Assembly: GCA_046349915.1 (NCBI GenBank)
Contig: JAXMBL010000003.1
Span: 1,054,001-1,118,000 of the forward strand
From: CAIXSC01 sp046349915
Lineage (GTDB): Bacteria; Planctomycetota; Planctomycetia; Pirellulales; Pirellulaceae
DNA length: 64,000 nucleotides
Direction: 5' to 3'
Made by a program: the position numbers and the translations under genes. The notes below the pieces were generated by a model. It did no database searches and was not told the origin of the DNA. It worked only from the letters and a program-made list of their open reading frames with translations. Positions 18,405 through 28,504 of the stretch are shown here, piece after piece (position 1 is the stretch's first letter; each line of letters starts with the position of its first letter).

Positions 18405-19574
18405 TTACCGCGAGTCCTTGGGAATTCCCTGATAGAACCACGACTTGTCGATGACTGCGACTCGCAGGTCGATGACATCTTGCATCGACCAATTGGGCAG
18501 ATACTCGCACGTCCAATAGTTCACGATGGCTTGGCCGTTCTTCGTGAAACGGCAACCGGGATTGGAGAACGCTCGTTGCGGGTCGGTTTCTATCGCTCGC
18601 ACATTCTGCCATGTCTTGCCATGATCCCGTGAGATGGCGGCGGAGAGGGGACTGCGTTTACCGAAGTGCGAACGGAATTGGGGGTCATACGACTGGTTCC
18701 AAATGAGCAGCAAGTCGGTCGTTCCGGGGATTCGCGTCATCTCGGGGCACGATTCGGGCGAGATCACATCGCTGGCTCGAGCCGGTCCCCAGGTCACGCC
18801 GGCATCCGTCGAATCGGCAAAGTAGAGCTTCCCGAGTTGATTGCGCATCACCATCAACACTCGGCCATCTCCCGTCTCTTCCACGTGGGGCTCCATCGCG
18901 CCTCGCATTGGCAAGGTGATGCGCGACTCGGAAACCTTCCACGTTAACGCGTCGTCGTCACTGTAGAGTACCGTGGCAACATAAGGACCATGAGCGGCGG
19001 GTTTTCCCGGTGCGGGAGGGCTTGCCGGCAGCAGCAGGCGGCCGGAGGCGAGGCGTTTGACGGTGGCGTTACAGAGCAAAAAATCTTGTTGAGGTACAAA
19101 CGTCGAAAGAGCGGAGAAACTGGCGCCTTCATCGGTAGATTTCCAGGCGTGGTTTGTCAACGAGCCGACTCGATGCTGACGCATGAAGATCAGCAGAATG
19201 CCTCCATCTCGAGCGCGAATCAGATTGGGCGAATAGACGTTGAGGTCGCCAGGCGACGTCTCCGTGATCACTCGATGGCGTCCCCAACTGCGTCCACGGT
19301 CCGACGATTCCTGCGCGACCAGCCTCGTCGTGGCGAAGTCGCTGCCATTGCCTGAAAACTCCATGTAGACGAGTAGCAACCGTCCATCGTTGAGTTCAAT
19401 GACATCCCCTTCGCTCTTGCGAGTGAACTCGCGAGTGCTGTGGGCGACAGTAACGATGGCGGGATTGCTTGCCGTGCGTTCCTCGGCTGTTGCAGTCAGA
19501 CCGACAGACAGGTAAAGCAGAATGGTGATCGTGTGAAGTCTGTGATTGCGGTAGGACATCAATGGTTGGCTCAT
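18405..19574 (-). CDS. Secreted BNR-repeat sialidase-like glycosidase
   Basis: A 389-residue protein. Starting at ATG 19574 (or 19559) gives a signal peptide (HTITILLYLSVGLTATA); a GTG three codons further up is the frame limit. Asp boxes typical of six-bladed sialidases are visible: SSDRGRSWG, STDEGASFS, STDAGVTWG and SRDHGKTWQ. The Glu/Arg-rich segments EGDVIELNDGRLLLVY and GAMEPHVEETGDGR fit the catalytic face. The family includes exo-alpha-sialidases but also non-sialidase glycosidases in planctomycetes, so the exact sugar is uncertain. It is divergent from a second sialidase at 19791 with 216 bases between, so a shared control region is likely. Confidence 0.85.
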   Translation of the reverse strand: MSQPLMSYRNHRLHTITILLYLSVGLTATAEERTASNPAIVTVAHSTREFTRKSEGDVIELNDGRLLLVYMEFSGNGSDFATTRLVAQESSDRGRSWGRHRVITETSPGDLNVYSPNLIRARDGGILLIFMRQHRVGSLTNHAWKSTDEGASFSALSTFVPQQDFLLCNATVKRLASGRLLLPASPPAPGKPAAHGPYVATVLYSDDDALTWKVSESRITLPMRGAMEPHVEETGDGRVLMVMRNQLGKLYFADSTDAGVTWGPARASDVISPESCPEMTRIPGTTDLLLIWNQSYDPQFRSHFGKRSPLSAAISRDHGKTWQNVRAIETDPQRAFSNPGCRFTKNGQAIVNYWTCEYLPNWSMQDVIDLRVAVIDKSWFYQGIPKDSR

Positions 19575-19790
19575 TTTTGCCACGTGGTTTTCAGGAATTG
19601 GCGACTTCAGCGAACACGGCCTTAAAAGCCGGCCGCTGATCGACGGAGCGAACTTGCGAGTCGATTGATCCAGGCGTTAGTCTAACGCGTTGTCCGTGTG
19701 CGGGGCGATCTGAGGGGATGGATATTCGGCACTTGGAGAGACGACTGGCTGAAATCAGCGAGTCTCTTTCTTTGAACACGAGGGGCTGTG

Positions 19791-22376
19791 ATGCGACGAA
19801 TTCAAGCAGGGAATGTCATGCGGGATCAGCGAACGGTTGGTCTTGTCTTAGGTCGTTTCCTATTGGCGTGGATTGTGGTCCTGGCGAGCGTGAATTCATG
19901 GGGGCAAGAAAAAGCGGCTCCACCTGACCGCTCAAAGGTTGTGGTGCAAGTGACTCGACCTGCCCATCCCTTGCTGGTGCGTAACGAGCAGGGGCCGATG
20001 CTGCGAGTTGCCTTGGATGTTGCCAAGGTGGAGGCGGTACGGCTGGTGTCCTTGGAGTTTTCGCTGGAAGGGACGGACGATCTGGGCGACATCGATACAC
20101 TGCGACTCTTTCACACGAAGGCAGCGGACACATTTTCCGCGACGTCGCCGGTGGGAGAAGCTAAGCAGCCCGCCAAGACAATCAAGTGGTCAGTGGATCA
20201 GCCGCTGGTTGAAGGCAAGAACGTTTTTTGGTTGTCATGCCGTCTGAAGGATTCGGCGAGTTTGACGCACGGCGTGCGAGCGAGTTGTGTGTCCGCGGAG
20301 ACTTCGGCGGGAGTGATTCAGCCGCGCGATGATGTCTCTCACGAGCGACAGCGGATTGGCATCGCTCTGCGCCGCCACAACGATGACGGCGTGCACACTT
20401 ATCGCATTCCTGCGCTAACGACTTCATCAAAGGGGACATTGCTGGCGGTCTATGACATGCGGCGGCGGGCGGGACGCGACCTGCAGGAGGACATCGATAT
20501 TGGTTTGAGCCGTAGCGTCGATGGCGGTCAGACCTGGGAGTCGCCTCGCGTGATCATGGACATGGGAAAATACGGGAATCTTCCGCCTGAGCAAAATGGC
20601 TGCAGCGACCCAGGGATTATCGTCGATCCGAAAACGGGCGAGATCTTCTGTTTCGCCTTGTGGATGTACGGGAAGCCGGGAAAGCACCAGTGGGTCGATG
20701 ATGGTTCCGAGCCGGGGTTCGAGATTGGAAAAGCGGCTCAATTCATGATGGTGCGATCGCAAGACGATGGACTCACCTGGACGCCGCCCGAAAACCTGAC
20801 TCGCCAACTGAAGCAAGAATCGTGGTGGTTGTTCGCGCCCGCTCCGCAGTCTGGGTTTGCGTTGCCGGATGGAACTTTAGTCATGCCGGTGCAAGGACGC
20901 ACGGGTCGTGAGCGATTCGAGACGTTTGCGACGATCATGACCAGCCGCGATCACGGCAAGACTTGGGCCGTGGGTAAGCCCGGTTATCAGGGCGGCAACG
21001 AGTGCCAGGCTGCTCGACTGGGCGATGGTTCCATCATGTTGAACATACGGAATGACCACGAACGTTTCCGTGCGGTCGTGGTGACAAAGGATCTAGGGCA
21101 AACTTGGGAGACGCACTCGACCAGTCGTAATACGCTGATCGAACCGAACTGCAACGGCAGTCTGCTGCGGGTGGATTATGAGGGTGATGGCGAGCAGAAG
21201 CGGGCGCTGCTGTTCGCCAATCCGCACTCGCAGAAGGGCAGGACTCACCACACCGTTCAGGTCAGTTTCGACGACGGTGCGACGTGGCCCGATTCACACC
21301 ATTGGCTGCTCGACGAAGGACGCGGCGCCGGCTACCCGAGTCTGACTCGAGTCGATCGAGATCATGTGGGCATTGTGTATGAAGGTAGCCAGTCGCACTT
21401 GGTGTTTGAGAAATTGCCACTGCTGGATCTATGTGAGCCGACTCGTCGGCATGCGGTGCGCGAGATTTGGAATCGCGAAGTTTCGAAAGAAGGGGCCGCC
21501 ATACTGGAGCAACGGAAGAAGTCGCCGCCATTTGGCGCTCAGTCTTTTGATTTGACGGGTTTACGAGCAGGTATGGGAACGCGATTAGAGCCGAGGGTCG
21601 CGGGTACTCAAGTGAAGAAAGTGCAGGTGGGGACCATCGCTGGCGAGTGGGTGACGACTCCGAATGCTGACGCGGATGTCAGGTTGTTGTATCTCCATGG
21701 CGGCGGTTGGGTCTCGGGGGCAGGCCGGAATTACTTGCCGTTGGCGGCCGAGATATCGGCCGCTGCGAATTGTGCCGTGCTGATGATCGACTATCGTTTA
21801 GCGCCCGAGCATCCATTTCCGGCGGGGTTAGACGATTGCGTAACTGCCCATGATTGGATGGTCGCAAACGGTCCTACTGGCCCCGGGGCTGCTAAGGCGA
21901 CCTTTGTTGCGGGCGATTCCGCGGGAGGTAATCTGACGTTGGCGACACTTCTCGCTCTAAAGGATCGTCAACTGCGCTTGCCGGCGGGGGCCATCGCGAT
22001 TTCTCCCGCCACCGATTTCACCTTGCAAAGCCCTTCGTTGTCGATGGTGTATGATCCCATCATCAGTTCGCGGACGATGCCCGAGTTCCGCTCGCGTTAC
22101 TTGGGAGAAACTGATCCGCGAAATCCATGGGCTTCGCCCGTATTCGGCGACTTTCGCGGACTTCCGCCGATTTTGATTCAGGCTGGCGAGCAGGAAATGC
22201 TGCGTGACGATAGCATTCGTGTTGCGAAGAAGGCGAGAGCCGATGGCGTACCGGTAACGCTCGAGATTTGGCCGGGAATGATGCACGTGTTTCAGATTCG
22301 CGGCGTGCCCGAGTCTGGGGAAGCGGTGCGTCGAATGGGTCAGTTTATTAAAGAGCCTCGGAGTCTCTTGCCCTAG
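19791..22376 (+). CDS. Sialidase-esterase fusion (BNR sialidase + alpha/beta hydrolase fold-3)
   Basis: An 861-residue secreted protein. ATG 19791 follows GAGGGG; ATG 19818 is an alternative directly before the signal core (GLVLGRFLLAWIVVLAS). Residues about 40-170 resemble the BNR-associated N-terminal domain of bacterial neuraminidases. Residues 195-570 are the sialidase: HTYRIPAL (FRIP-type motif with a triad Arg) and Asp boxes SVDGGQTWE, SQDDGLTWT, SRDHGKTWA and SFDDGATWP. Residues about 600-861 are a hormone-sensitive-lipase type esterase: LYLHGGGWVSG oxyanion loop, GDSAGGN with Ser710, GEQEMLRDD acidic loop and MMHVF with His832. The pairing suggests removal of O-acyl groups and glycosidic cleavage by one enzyme. 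The substrate is inferred. Confidence 0.9.
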   Translation: MRRIQAGNVMRDQRTVGLVLGRFLLAWIVVLASVNSWGQEKAAPPDRSKVVVQVTRPAHPLLVRNEQGPMLRVALDVAKVEAVRLVSLEFSLEGTDDLGDIDTLRLFHTKAADTFSATSPVGEAKQPAKTIKWSVDQPLVEGKNVFWLSCRLKDSASLTHGVRASCVSAETSAGVIQPRDDVSHERQRIGIALRRHNDDGVHTYRIPALTTSSKGTLLAVYDMRRRAGRDLQEDIDIGLSRSVDGGQTWESPRVIMDMGKYGNLPPEQNGCSDPGIIVDPKTGEIFCFALWMYGKPGKHQWVDDGSEPGFEIGKAAQFMMVRSQDDGLTWTPPENLTRQLKQESWWLFAPAPQSGFALPDGTLVMPVQGRTGRERFETFATIMTSRDHGKTWAVGKPGYQGGNECQAARLGDGSIMLNIRNDHERFRAVVVTKDLGQTWETHSTSRNTLIEPNCNGSLLRVDYEGDGEQKRALLFANPHSQKGRTHHTVQVSFDDGATWPDSHHWLLDEGRGAGYPSLTRVDRDHVGIVYEGSQSHLVFEKLPLLDLCEPTRRHAVREIWNREVSKEGAAILEQRKKSPPFGAQSFDLTGLRAGMGTRLEPRVAGTQVKKVQVGTIAGEWVTTPNADADVRLLYLHGGGWVSGAGRNYLPLAAEISAAANCAVLMIDYRLAPEHPFPAGLDDCVTAHDWMVANGPTGPGAAKATFVAGDSAGGNLTLATLLALKDRQLRLPAGAIAISPATDFTLQSPSLSMVYDPIISSRTMPEFRSRYLGETDPRNPWASPVFGDFRGLPPILIQAGEQEMLRDDSIRVAKKARADGVPVTLEIWPGMMHVFQIRGVPESGEAVRRMGQFIKEPRSLLP

Positions 22377-22426
22377 TTGGGTAACTCCATGTCTATTTGC
22401 TCGGGGCGGCAAAACAGTGGCAGGAA

Positions 22427-22460
22427 AAGGGAATACTAATCTTCACTGATCTTCACTAAA
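22427..22460. repeat. Decamer-type intergenic repeat, copy 1
   Basis: About three tandem units of CTTCRCTRAT-like sequence follow AAGGGAATA. The same arrangement, with three to four changes, occurs at 29931-29963. Both copies sit just after a stop codon on the plus strand. The function is unknown. Confidence 0.6.
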
Positions 22461-22569
22461 CTGGTCGGAGTCGTCCGCAGTGGGCAGGCCACTCTTTGCC
22501 CGTTGGTGGGTGGAGAGGAATTGATTGGACTGCGAGTCTGGAATGGATTACGCCTTGGAGAGACACCTT

Positions 22570-23826
22570 ATGAAAATCGACGTTCGATCATTCTTGCGTG
22601 TAATGCGGTTCCTGTTCTTCTGGTTATTGTTGATTTCGATCGCGGATGGTTCGCGAAGTCTGGCTAGCGCCGACGAGTCTGCGCGACCGTTTGGCGACAA
22701 CGTTCAGTTCCGCGGAAGTCTGCGGAATTCATGGGGCCGATTCGAACAGGAGAAGCAGGGACGCGTGGCGTTCATTGGTGGTTCGATCACCGAGATGAAT
22801 GGCTACCGACCGATGGTCTGCGAGTCGCTCAAGAAGCAGTTTCCCCAGACAGAGTTCACGTTCGTGGACGCTGGGATTTCGTCGACCTGTTCGACGACCG
22901 GCGCCTTTCGACTCGAACGCGATGTGTTGAGCGGCGGGCCGATTGATCTTTTTTTTATCGAGTTCGCGGTGAACGATGATCAGGACGCGCATCACGCTCG
23001 CACCGAGTGTATGCGTGGGCTGGAAGGGATCATTCGTCACGCTCGACGCAGCAATCCTCGGATGGACATCGTGGTGACATATTTCGTCAACGAAGGGATG
23101 TTGGCCCAACTTCAGGCGGGCAAAACTCCCTTGACGATTGAAACACACGAGACGGTGGCCAAGCACTATTCCGTCTCAACCGTCAATCTGGCGAAAGAAG
23201 TTGCCGAGCAGATTACCGCGGGAAAACTGACTTGGAAGCAGTATGGAGGCGTGCATCCCGCGCCGCATGGCAACGCCATTTGTGCGCGAATGATTGACGA
23301 ATTGCTAGAGCGAGCCTGGAGGGGGCCGGCGGCGAAATCCGCGACCCCGGCCGACTTGCCGGCGAAAACCGTCGCGGCGCACTTACTTCCCGAACCGCTG
23401 GATCGGTTGAGCTACGAACAGGGACGCTTTATCGATCCCTCGCAGGCTCAGATCCAACAAGGTTGGAAGCTCGGAATCCCCGATTGGAACTCGTTGGCTG
23501 GCTCGAAGCGACCTCGCTTCACCAGCATCCCGGTGCTCGCCGCGACCGAACCTAGCGCCGAATTGACATTGGAGTTCACGGGGACCGCGGTCGGGGCGTT
23601 TGTGGTTGCGGGGCCGGATGCGGGGATCGTCGAGTCGAGTGTCGACGGTGGTGAATTTCGTCCCGTCGACCTATTCCATGCTTACAGTCGCGGGTTGCAT
23701 TATCCCCGCACCGTGATGTTGGGAACGGAGCTTTCGCCAGGGAAACATGTGTTGCGCTTACGCATGGCCAAGGAGACGAAAAGCAGCGGGCATGCGATGC
23801 GGATTGTGCAATTCGTCGCGAACTGA
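22570..23826 (+). CDS. Secreted SGNH/GDSL hydrolase with C-terminal beta domain
   Basis: A 418-residue protein; the start at 22570 gives a strong signal peptide (FLRVMRFLFFWLLLISI), with in-frame ATGs at 22525 and 22543 upstream. VAFIGGSITEMNGY carries the nucleophile Ser, VDAGISSTCSTTG the Gly block, EFAVNDDQDA the Asn block and YGGVHPAPHGN the catalytic His, so all SGNH blocks are present. The C-terminal 140 residues look like an all-beta accessory domain. Family members deacetylate or deacylate carbohydrates. Its position after the sialidase-esterase fusion suggests work on the same glycan. The stop abuts the start of the next gene. Confidence 0.85.
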   Translation: MKIDVRSFLRVMRFLFFWLLLISIADGSRSLASADESARPFGDNVQFRGSLRNSWGRFEQEKQGRVAFIGGSITEMNGYRPMVCESLKKQFPQTEFTFVDAGISSTCSTTGAFRLERDVLSGGPIDLFFIEFAVNDDQDAHHARTECMRGLEGIIRHARRSNPRMDIVVTYFVNEGMLAQLQAGKTPLTIETHETVAKHYSVSTVNLAKEVAEQITAGKLTWKQYGGVHPAPHGNAICARMIDELLERAWRGPAAKSATPADLPAKTVAAHLLPEPLDRLSYEQGRFIDPSQAQIQQGWKLGIPDWNSLAGSKRPRFTSIPVLAATEPSAELTLEFTGTAVGAFVVAGPDAGIVESSVDGGEFRPVDLFHAYSRGLHYPRTVMLGTELSPGKHVLRLRMAKETKSSGHAMRIVQFVAN

Positions 23827-25044
23827 ATGGCCATGTACCACACTTGCCTTGATCAACGCAGGTTGGCCAAACGTCCGGCTGGAAGTCGCGGCGTAACGCT
23901 AACGATCGCCTTCCTGCTGGCTTTCCTGGCGAGTGGACCTGAGGCGTTCCTGCCGAGTTCCGCTGCTGGCGAACGGCAGTTCGAGAGCCTTTTCGAGATT
24001 CCCTATTCAGGCGAGGGAATGCCAATGACAATGCTGCCTGATGCAGGCAATCGTCCGGTGCTTTATGTCGCGGCTAAGGAGGGAGGACTACGGATCTATA
24101 GAGTAAGTGGATCGCCGAAGTTAGTGAGAACCTTGGCGACTGGTGAGTGGCAGTCCATGCATGTCATGAGTCTCGCTCAGGTCGGGAAACTTCTATACTT
24201 GGCATTAGGAAACCACTGGTCGAAGCATGAGTCGGCTGGGCTGGCTGTAATCGACGTTCAAGACCCCGCAACCCCGAAGGTTCTCGGCTTTTGGAAAGAT
24301 TCACAGGTGGGAGGTGCGGGAGGCGCGGTGGTAGTTCAGGATACTGTGGCGTACCTGGCCGCCATGGGCGCGGGAGTCATTGCTTTGGATGTACGAATTC
24401 CAGCTCAGATCCGTGTATTGGGGCGATTACAGCCTGAGATGGCTTTCCCTGATGTGCGACCAGATAAAGCCAAGATCAACGCTCGTGGGTTGGCGATACA
24501 GAAAAATCGTTTGTGGCTGTGCTACGACGCTGGTGGTGTGCGAGTGATCGATATTGCGGATCCCCGCAAGTTGACCGAGGTCGGACGCTATTCAAGTCCA
24601 GAATTGAATGGTCGGCCTCGCGCGTACAACCAAATAGTACTCCACGGCTCACTGGCTTATGTCGCAGCGGACTACATGGGAATGGAGATTCTTGATATCT
24701 CGAATCCGCGGTCGATCAAGCGAGTGGGCTGGTGGAATCCATGGAATCCTGGACTGCAGCCCTTCAAGTGGTTCTCTAGCCCGGGTCATGGCAACGAATT
24801 AGCCTACGACGTACGCTCGAAAACCGTATTGATGGCCGCGGGGCGAAGCGACTTAGTCGCGATTGATGTCACCGACCCGACTCAACCTCGGCAAGTCGGC
24901 GGAGTTGGTCAAATCGAGGATACCCAGGCAACTTGGGGATTGGCCTTGGAGGGTGATCGAGTTTATCTCTCGTATATCCTGGCATTGGGGATTCCTTTTC
25001 GAGCGGATTGGCGAGGCGTCAAGGCGTTTCGTTATCGTCGATGA
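23827..25044 (+). CDS. Secreted LVIVD-repeat beta-propeller protein
   Basis: A 405-residue protein whose ATG directly follows the stop of the SGNH gene, so the two are probably translated together. The N-terminus has a signal-type segment (LTIAFLLAFLASGPEAF). Repeated strands such as GLAVIDVQDPATPKVLG, GVRVIDIADPRKLTEVG, GMEILDISNPRSIKRVG and LVAIDVTDPTQPRQVG are LVIVD repeats, which form a beta-propeller found in surface proteins. No catalytic motif is seen. It may bind a polysaccharide or partner protein. Confidence 0.85.
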   Translation: MAMYHTCLDQRRLAKRPAGSRGVTLTIAFLLAFLASGPEAFLPSSAAGERQFESLFEIPYSGEGMPMTMLPDAGNRPVLYVAAKEGGLRIYRVSGSPKLVRTLATGEWQSMHVMSLAQVGKLLYLALGNHWSKHESAGLAVIDVQDPATPKVLGFWKDSQVGGAGGAVVVQDTVAYLAAMGAGVIALDVRIPAQIRVLGRLQPEMAFPDVRPDKAKINARGLAIQKNRLWLCYDAGGVRVIDIADPRKLTEVGRYSSPELNGRPRAYNQIVLHGSLAYVAADYMGMEILDISNPRSIKRVGWWNPWNPGLQPFKWFSSPGHGNELAYDVRSKTVLMAAGRSDLVAIDVTDPTQPRQVGGVGQIEDTQATWGLALEGDRVYLSYILALGIPFRADWRGVKAFRYRR

Positions 25045-25161
25045 GATGGCGTCGTTGCGGGTTCGCAAGTTGGCTCGCTACCGACTGACCCGTTATCATG
25101 GTTGGAGTCCTGGCAACCCGTCGTCAGTCGGACTCATGTTCCACGGAGGTAGAAGCTCGCC

Positions 25162-25842
25162 ATGATTCGCAAATTGTTCGCTCTAGCTGCCATCGTTTGT
25201 GTTGTGCAATTGCTCAGTGTTGCGACGCCCGCCGAGGAGTTGCCGAAGGCCTTAATCCTGGGCGATTCGATCTCGATCGGTTACACGCCATTGGTCGTAC
25301 AGTCCCTGCAAGGCAAGGTGGCGGTCAGTCGCCCCAAGGCAAATTGTGGGAGCACCGTGGCTGGCTTGGCGAATCTCGACAAGTGGTTGGCAGGAGGTCC
25401 ATGGCAGGTCATTCATTTCAATTGGGGATTGCACGATTTGTGCTACCGCAATCCCGAGGCGAAAGCTCAAGGGAATCGCGACAAAGTGAATGGCAAACAG
25501 TCGGTGCCCGTGGCTGAGTATGAGAAGAACCTAGAGACGTTGGTCGAGCGATTGAAGAAGACCGGCGCGACACTCATATTCGCGACAACCACGATCGTGC
25601 CCGAAGGAGAATCGGGAAGGTTTGTGGGGGATGACGTCAAGTACAACGAGGCGGCGGAAAGAGTGATGAAGAAGCACGGCATTCGCATCGACGATTTGCA
25701 TGCCCTTTCCAAGACTTTCAAACCTGAACTATTCGTGGGACCAGGGAATGTGCACTTCAAGCCCGAAGGGTCAAAGCAACTAGCGGAGAGAGTCTCAGAG
25801 AGTATTCTCGAAGCGTTGAAGACTAAGACTGCCTCCCCGTAA
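25162..25842 (+). CDS. Small secreted SGNH hydrolase
   Basis: A 226-residue protein preceded by GGAGGT (25145-25150), with a signal peptide (LFALAAIVCVVQLLS). LILGDSISIGYTP holds the nucleophile Ser, PKANCGSTVAG the Gly block, HFNWGLHDLCY replaces the usual GxND Asn block with GLHD, and GNVHFKPEGSKQLA supplies the catalytic His. It is probably an esterase or acyl deacetylase acting on carbohydrate. It is the second SGNH enzyme within 3 kb, and follows the LVIVD gene by 117 bases. Confidence 0.85.
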   Translation: MIRKLFALAAIVCVVQLLSVATPAEELPKALILGDSISIGYTPLVVQSLQGKVAVSRPKANCGSTVAGLANLDKWLAGGPWQVIHFNWGLHDLCYRNPEAKAQGNRDKVNGKQSVPVAEYEKNLETLVERLKKTGATLIFATTTIVPEGESGRFVGDDVKYNEAAERVMKKHGIRIDDLHALSKTFKPELFVGPGNVHFKPEGSKQLAERVSESILEALKTKTASP

Positions 25843-25908
25843 GTGTCGATGAAGGCGATGGCGAAATCTCTGGCGATAACGCCGAGTAAGTGAGCTGGGG
25901 TGAAGTGC

Positions 25909-28458
25909 ATGATGGGGCAGGAATTGATCATTGACGAGAGTGCTCTTCACGGCGACTCGCTTTCGGTCCGCTACGGGACAACGTTGCGGTCCCTACGGAC
26001 ACTCGTCTGCCTAGTCGCATGCGCGAGTCTCCATATAGGCCGCGCCACGATCGCGGAAGAACCGGCAAAGACCGCGAAACCCGTGGTCCCTACTCGCGAG
26101 CAACTTGATTTCTTCGAGTCGAAAATCCGTCCGATATTGGTGACGCATTGCTACGAGTGCCATGCCGCAGGGGCAAAGATTGTTCAGGGAGGCTTACGCG
26201 TTGATTCACGCGAGTCGTTGCAGCGCGGGGGTGATAGTGGACCGGCGGTGGACCCATTGCACCCCAACGAGAGCCGATTGCTGCGAGCCATGAAGTACGA
26301 CGAGTGGGAGATGCCGCCCAAAGGGAAACTGCCCGACTCGGTGGTCCAAGACTTCGAGACCTGGATACGCATGGGAGCTCCTGATCCTCGGTCGGCGGAA
26401 ACTGGCGACACTCCTGCGACTCGCGGGAAGCCGCGAGCAACGGTTGACGAGGGCAGGGAACATTGGGCGTTTCGACCCGTCTCTGATCCTCCCACCCCAA
26501 CGACTCAAGAAAAAGGTTGGGGCAACGATCAACTCGACGCCTTTGTGCTTGCTCGCCTCGAAGCTGCGAAGTTGCGACCGCTGCCGGATGCTGACCGCGG
26601 TGTTTGGCTACGGCGAGTCTCTCTGGATTTGACGGGGCTTCCGCCATCCGTCGACGAAATCGAATCGTTTCTTGCCGACGATTCCCCTGCTGCTCGCGAA
26701 CGAGTAGTGGATCGCTTGCTGGCATCTCCAACATTCGGCGAACGTTGGGCTCGGCACTGGCTTGATTTGACCGGATATGCCGATCAAGTAGGAACATCGA
26801 ATGAGGTTTTTGCCGAGCATGCTTGGCGGTATCGAGATTATCTCGTGCGTTCGTTCAATGAGGATAAACCGTTTGATCGACTCTTGGTCGAGCAAATTGC
26901 GGGCGACTTGCTTCCTTTCGAAGGACCCGCGGATCGTGCGGACAATCTGGTGGCGACAGGTTTCTTGCTCGTAGGCGACGTCGAGATCGTGAACCCCGAC
27001 AAACTACGCATGGAAACTGGCCATATCGATTCGCAGCTTGCGAAGATTGGTACGGTCTTCATGGGAATGACGCTTGGGTGTGCGAGATGCCATGATCACA
27101 AGTTTGACCCCGTCGATTTGGATGACTACTACGCAATGGCGGGGACGCTGCGAAACACCGTGTCGACTCGCAAAATCGATCACGGCATTTGGAGTGGGTT
27201 AAACGTTGTGGAGTTGCCGGAGACGGCGGAGCAGCAGGCAGGGCGGATGGTGCGGGTCGCGGCGCATCAGCAGCGGATCGAGCAGATGGCCGATGAGCGA
27301 CGACGCTTGCATGACGAGCAGAAATCACTGGCCGAGGATCAAGCGAAACGGCGGGGGGAGATCGCAGAGCGGCTAAGGCAACTGGAGAATGAGATTCGGC
27401 ACGCCGAGTTTTTCGCGCCGGGGGTTCCACGAGCGTTTGCGGTGCAAGAGGCAGAGTTGATTACGGACATGCCGATTGCAATCCGCGGCAATCCCTACGC
27501 GCCCGGACGTACGATTCCGCGTGGCGTGATGCAAGTGGCTCGGTGGGACGGGACGCCCGAGATGCCGCGTACCACAAGTGGTCGCTTGGAATTGGCTCGC
27601 TGGCTGGCTTCCGAGCGACATCCACTGACGGCTCGCGTCGCAGTCAATCGAATGTGGCAGAAGCTATTTGGAGAAGGGCTCGTGCGATCAGTAGATTACT
27701 TTGGGGTCCGCGGCGAAACTCCGACTCATCCAGATCTCTTGGATCATCTCGCGACTCGTTGGGTCCGCGAAGGGTGGTCAACGAAACGTCTGTTGAGGAC
27801 TTTGGCATTGAGCCGAACATATGGTTTGAGCAGTGGGCACGATCCTATGGCGGCTGAACTTGATCCCGACAATCTACTGATTTGGCGCATGAACGCTCAG
27901 CGACTCGATGCCGAGTCGATTCGCGACGCGATGTTGCGAGCGAGCGGCGAGTTGCTGCGAAGCGCAGGGGGGCCTTCGCTACCGCTTGAGTATCTCGAGA
28001 ACACTGGGAATTTGGCGCCGAAATCGGTTAATCCACCAAGCTTCTTGTTGAGGCGATTTCGGCCAGAGCAGGAGTTTGTGCGGACGTTGTACTTGCCGGT
28101 CGTGCGTAGTGCGCAGAAGGGACCCTCACAGTTGCGGGATGCCTTCGACTTTGTTCAGCCGGCGCAGATCGCGGGGCAAAGGCCGCAGACAGTCGCCGCG
28201 ACACAAGCACTGTATCTAATGAACAATCCCTTGCCTCGTTCGCGGGCAATGGCATTGTCGCAGGCGATCCATGCGGAAACGACCGACCGCACGGAGCGGC
28301 TCAAACAGTTGTGGTTACGGACGTTCGGAAGACCGCCCACTCCCGTCGAATATGAAGAGGCGAGTCAATTGTTGGATTCGCTCGCACCGCCTGCCGACGG
28401 ATGGGTGGAATTGAGTCACGCGTTACTGTCCTCGAACGAGTTTATTCATCGTCAGTAG
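25909..28458 (+). CDS. PSD1 family protein: PSCyt1 + DUF1549 + DUF1553 (short insert)
   Basis: An 849-residue secreted protein. ATG 25909 (or the next codon) is used; a GTG at 25900 is the frame limit. A signal segment (RTLVCLVACASLHIG) is followed by PSCyt1 with CYECH at 81-85. DUF1549 has RHWLDLTGYADQVG and a second CxxCH in GCARCHDHKFDPV. Between the domains there is only a short charged coiled-coil-prone linker (about 430-490), unlike the other two PSD1 proteins here. DUF1553 carries ARVAVNRMWQKLFGEG. The DUF1501 partner follows 46 bases downstream. The function is unknown; a redox or glycan role has been suggested only from context. Confidence 0.92.
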   Translation: MMGQELIIDESALHGDSLSVRYGTTLRSLRTLVCLVACASLHIGRATIAEEPAKTAKPVVPTREQLDFFESKIRPILVTHCYECHAAGAKIVQGGLRVDSRESLQRGGDSGPAVDPLHPNESRLLRAMKYDEWEMPPKGKLPDSVVQDFETWIRMGAPDPRSAETGDTPATRGKPRATVDEGREHWAFRPVSDPPTPTTQEKGWGNDQLDAFVLARLEAAKLRPLPDADRGVWLRRVSLDLTGLPPSVDEIESFLADDSPAARERVVDRLLASPTFGERWARHWLDLTGYADQVGTSNEVFAEHAWRYRDYLVRSFNEDKPFDRLLVEQIAGDLLPFEGPADRADNLVATGFLLVGDVEIVNPDKLRMETGHIDSQLAKIGTVFMGMTLGCARCHDHKFDPVDLDDYYAMAGTLRNTVSTRKIDHGIWSGLNVVELPETAEQQAGRMVRVAAHQQRIEQMADERRRLHDEQKSLAEDQAKRRGEIAERLRQLENEIRHAEFFAPGVPRAFAVQEAELITDMPIAIRGNPYAPGRTIPRGVMQVARWDGTPEMPRTTSGRLELARWLASERHPLTARVAVNRMWQKLFGEGLVRSVDYFGVRGETPTHPDLLDHLATRWVREGWSTKRLLRTLALSRTYGLSSGHDPMAAELDPDNLLIWRMNAQRLDAESIRDAMLRASGELLRSAGGPSLPLEYLENTGNLAPKSVNPPSFLLRRFRPEQEFVRTLYLPVVRSAQKGPSQLRDAFDFVQPAQIAGQRPQTVAATQALYLMNNPLPRSRAMALSQAIHAETTDRTERLKQLWLRTFGRPPTPVEYEEASQLLDSLAPPADGWVELSHALLSSNEFIHRQ

Positions 28459-28504
28459 AGAGAACATGAGATTCCAAGGTTCTGAACGCGAGTTGGAGAT
28501 CGAG

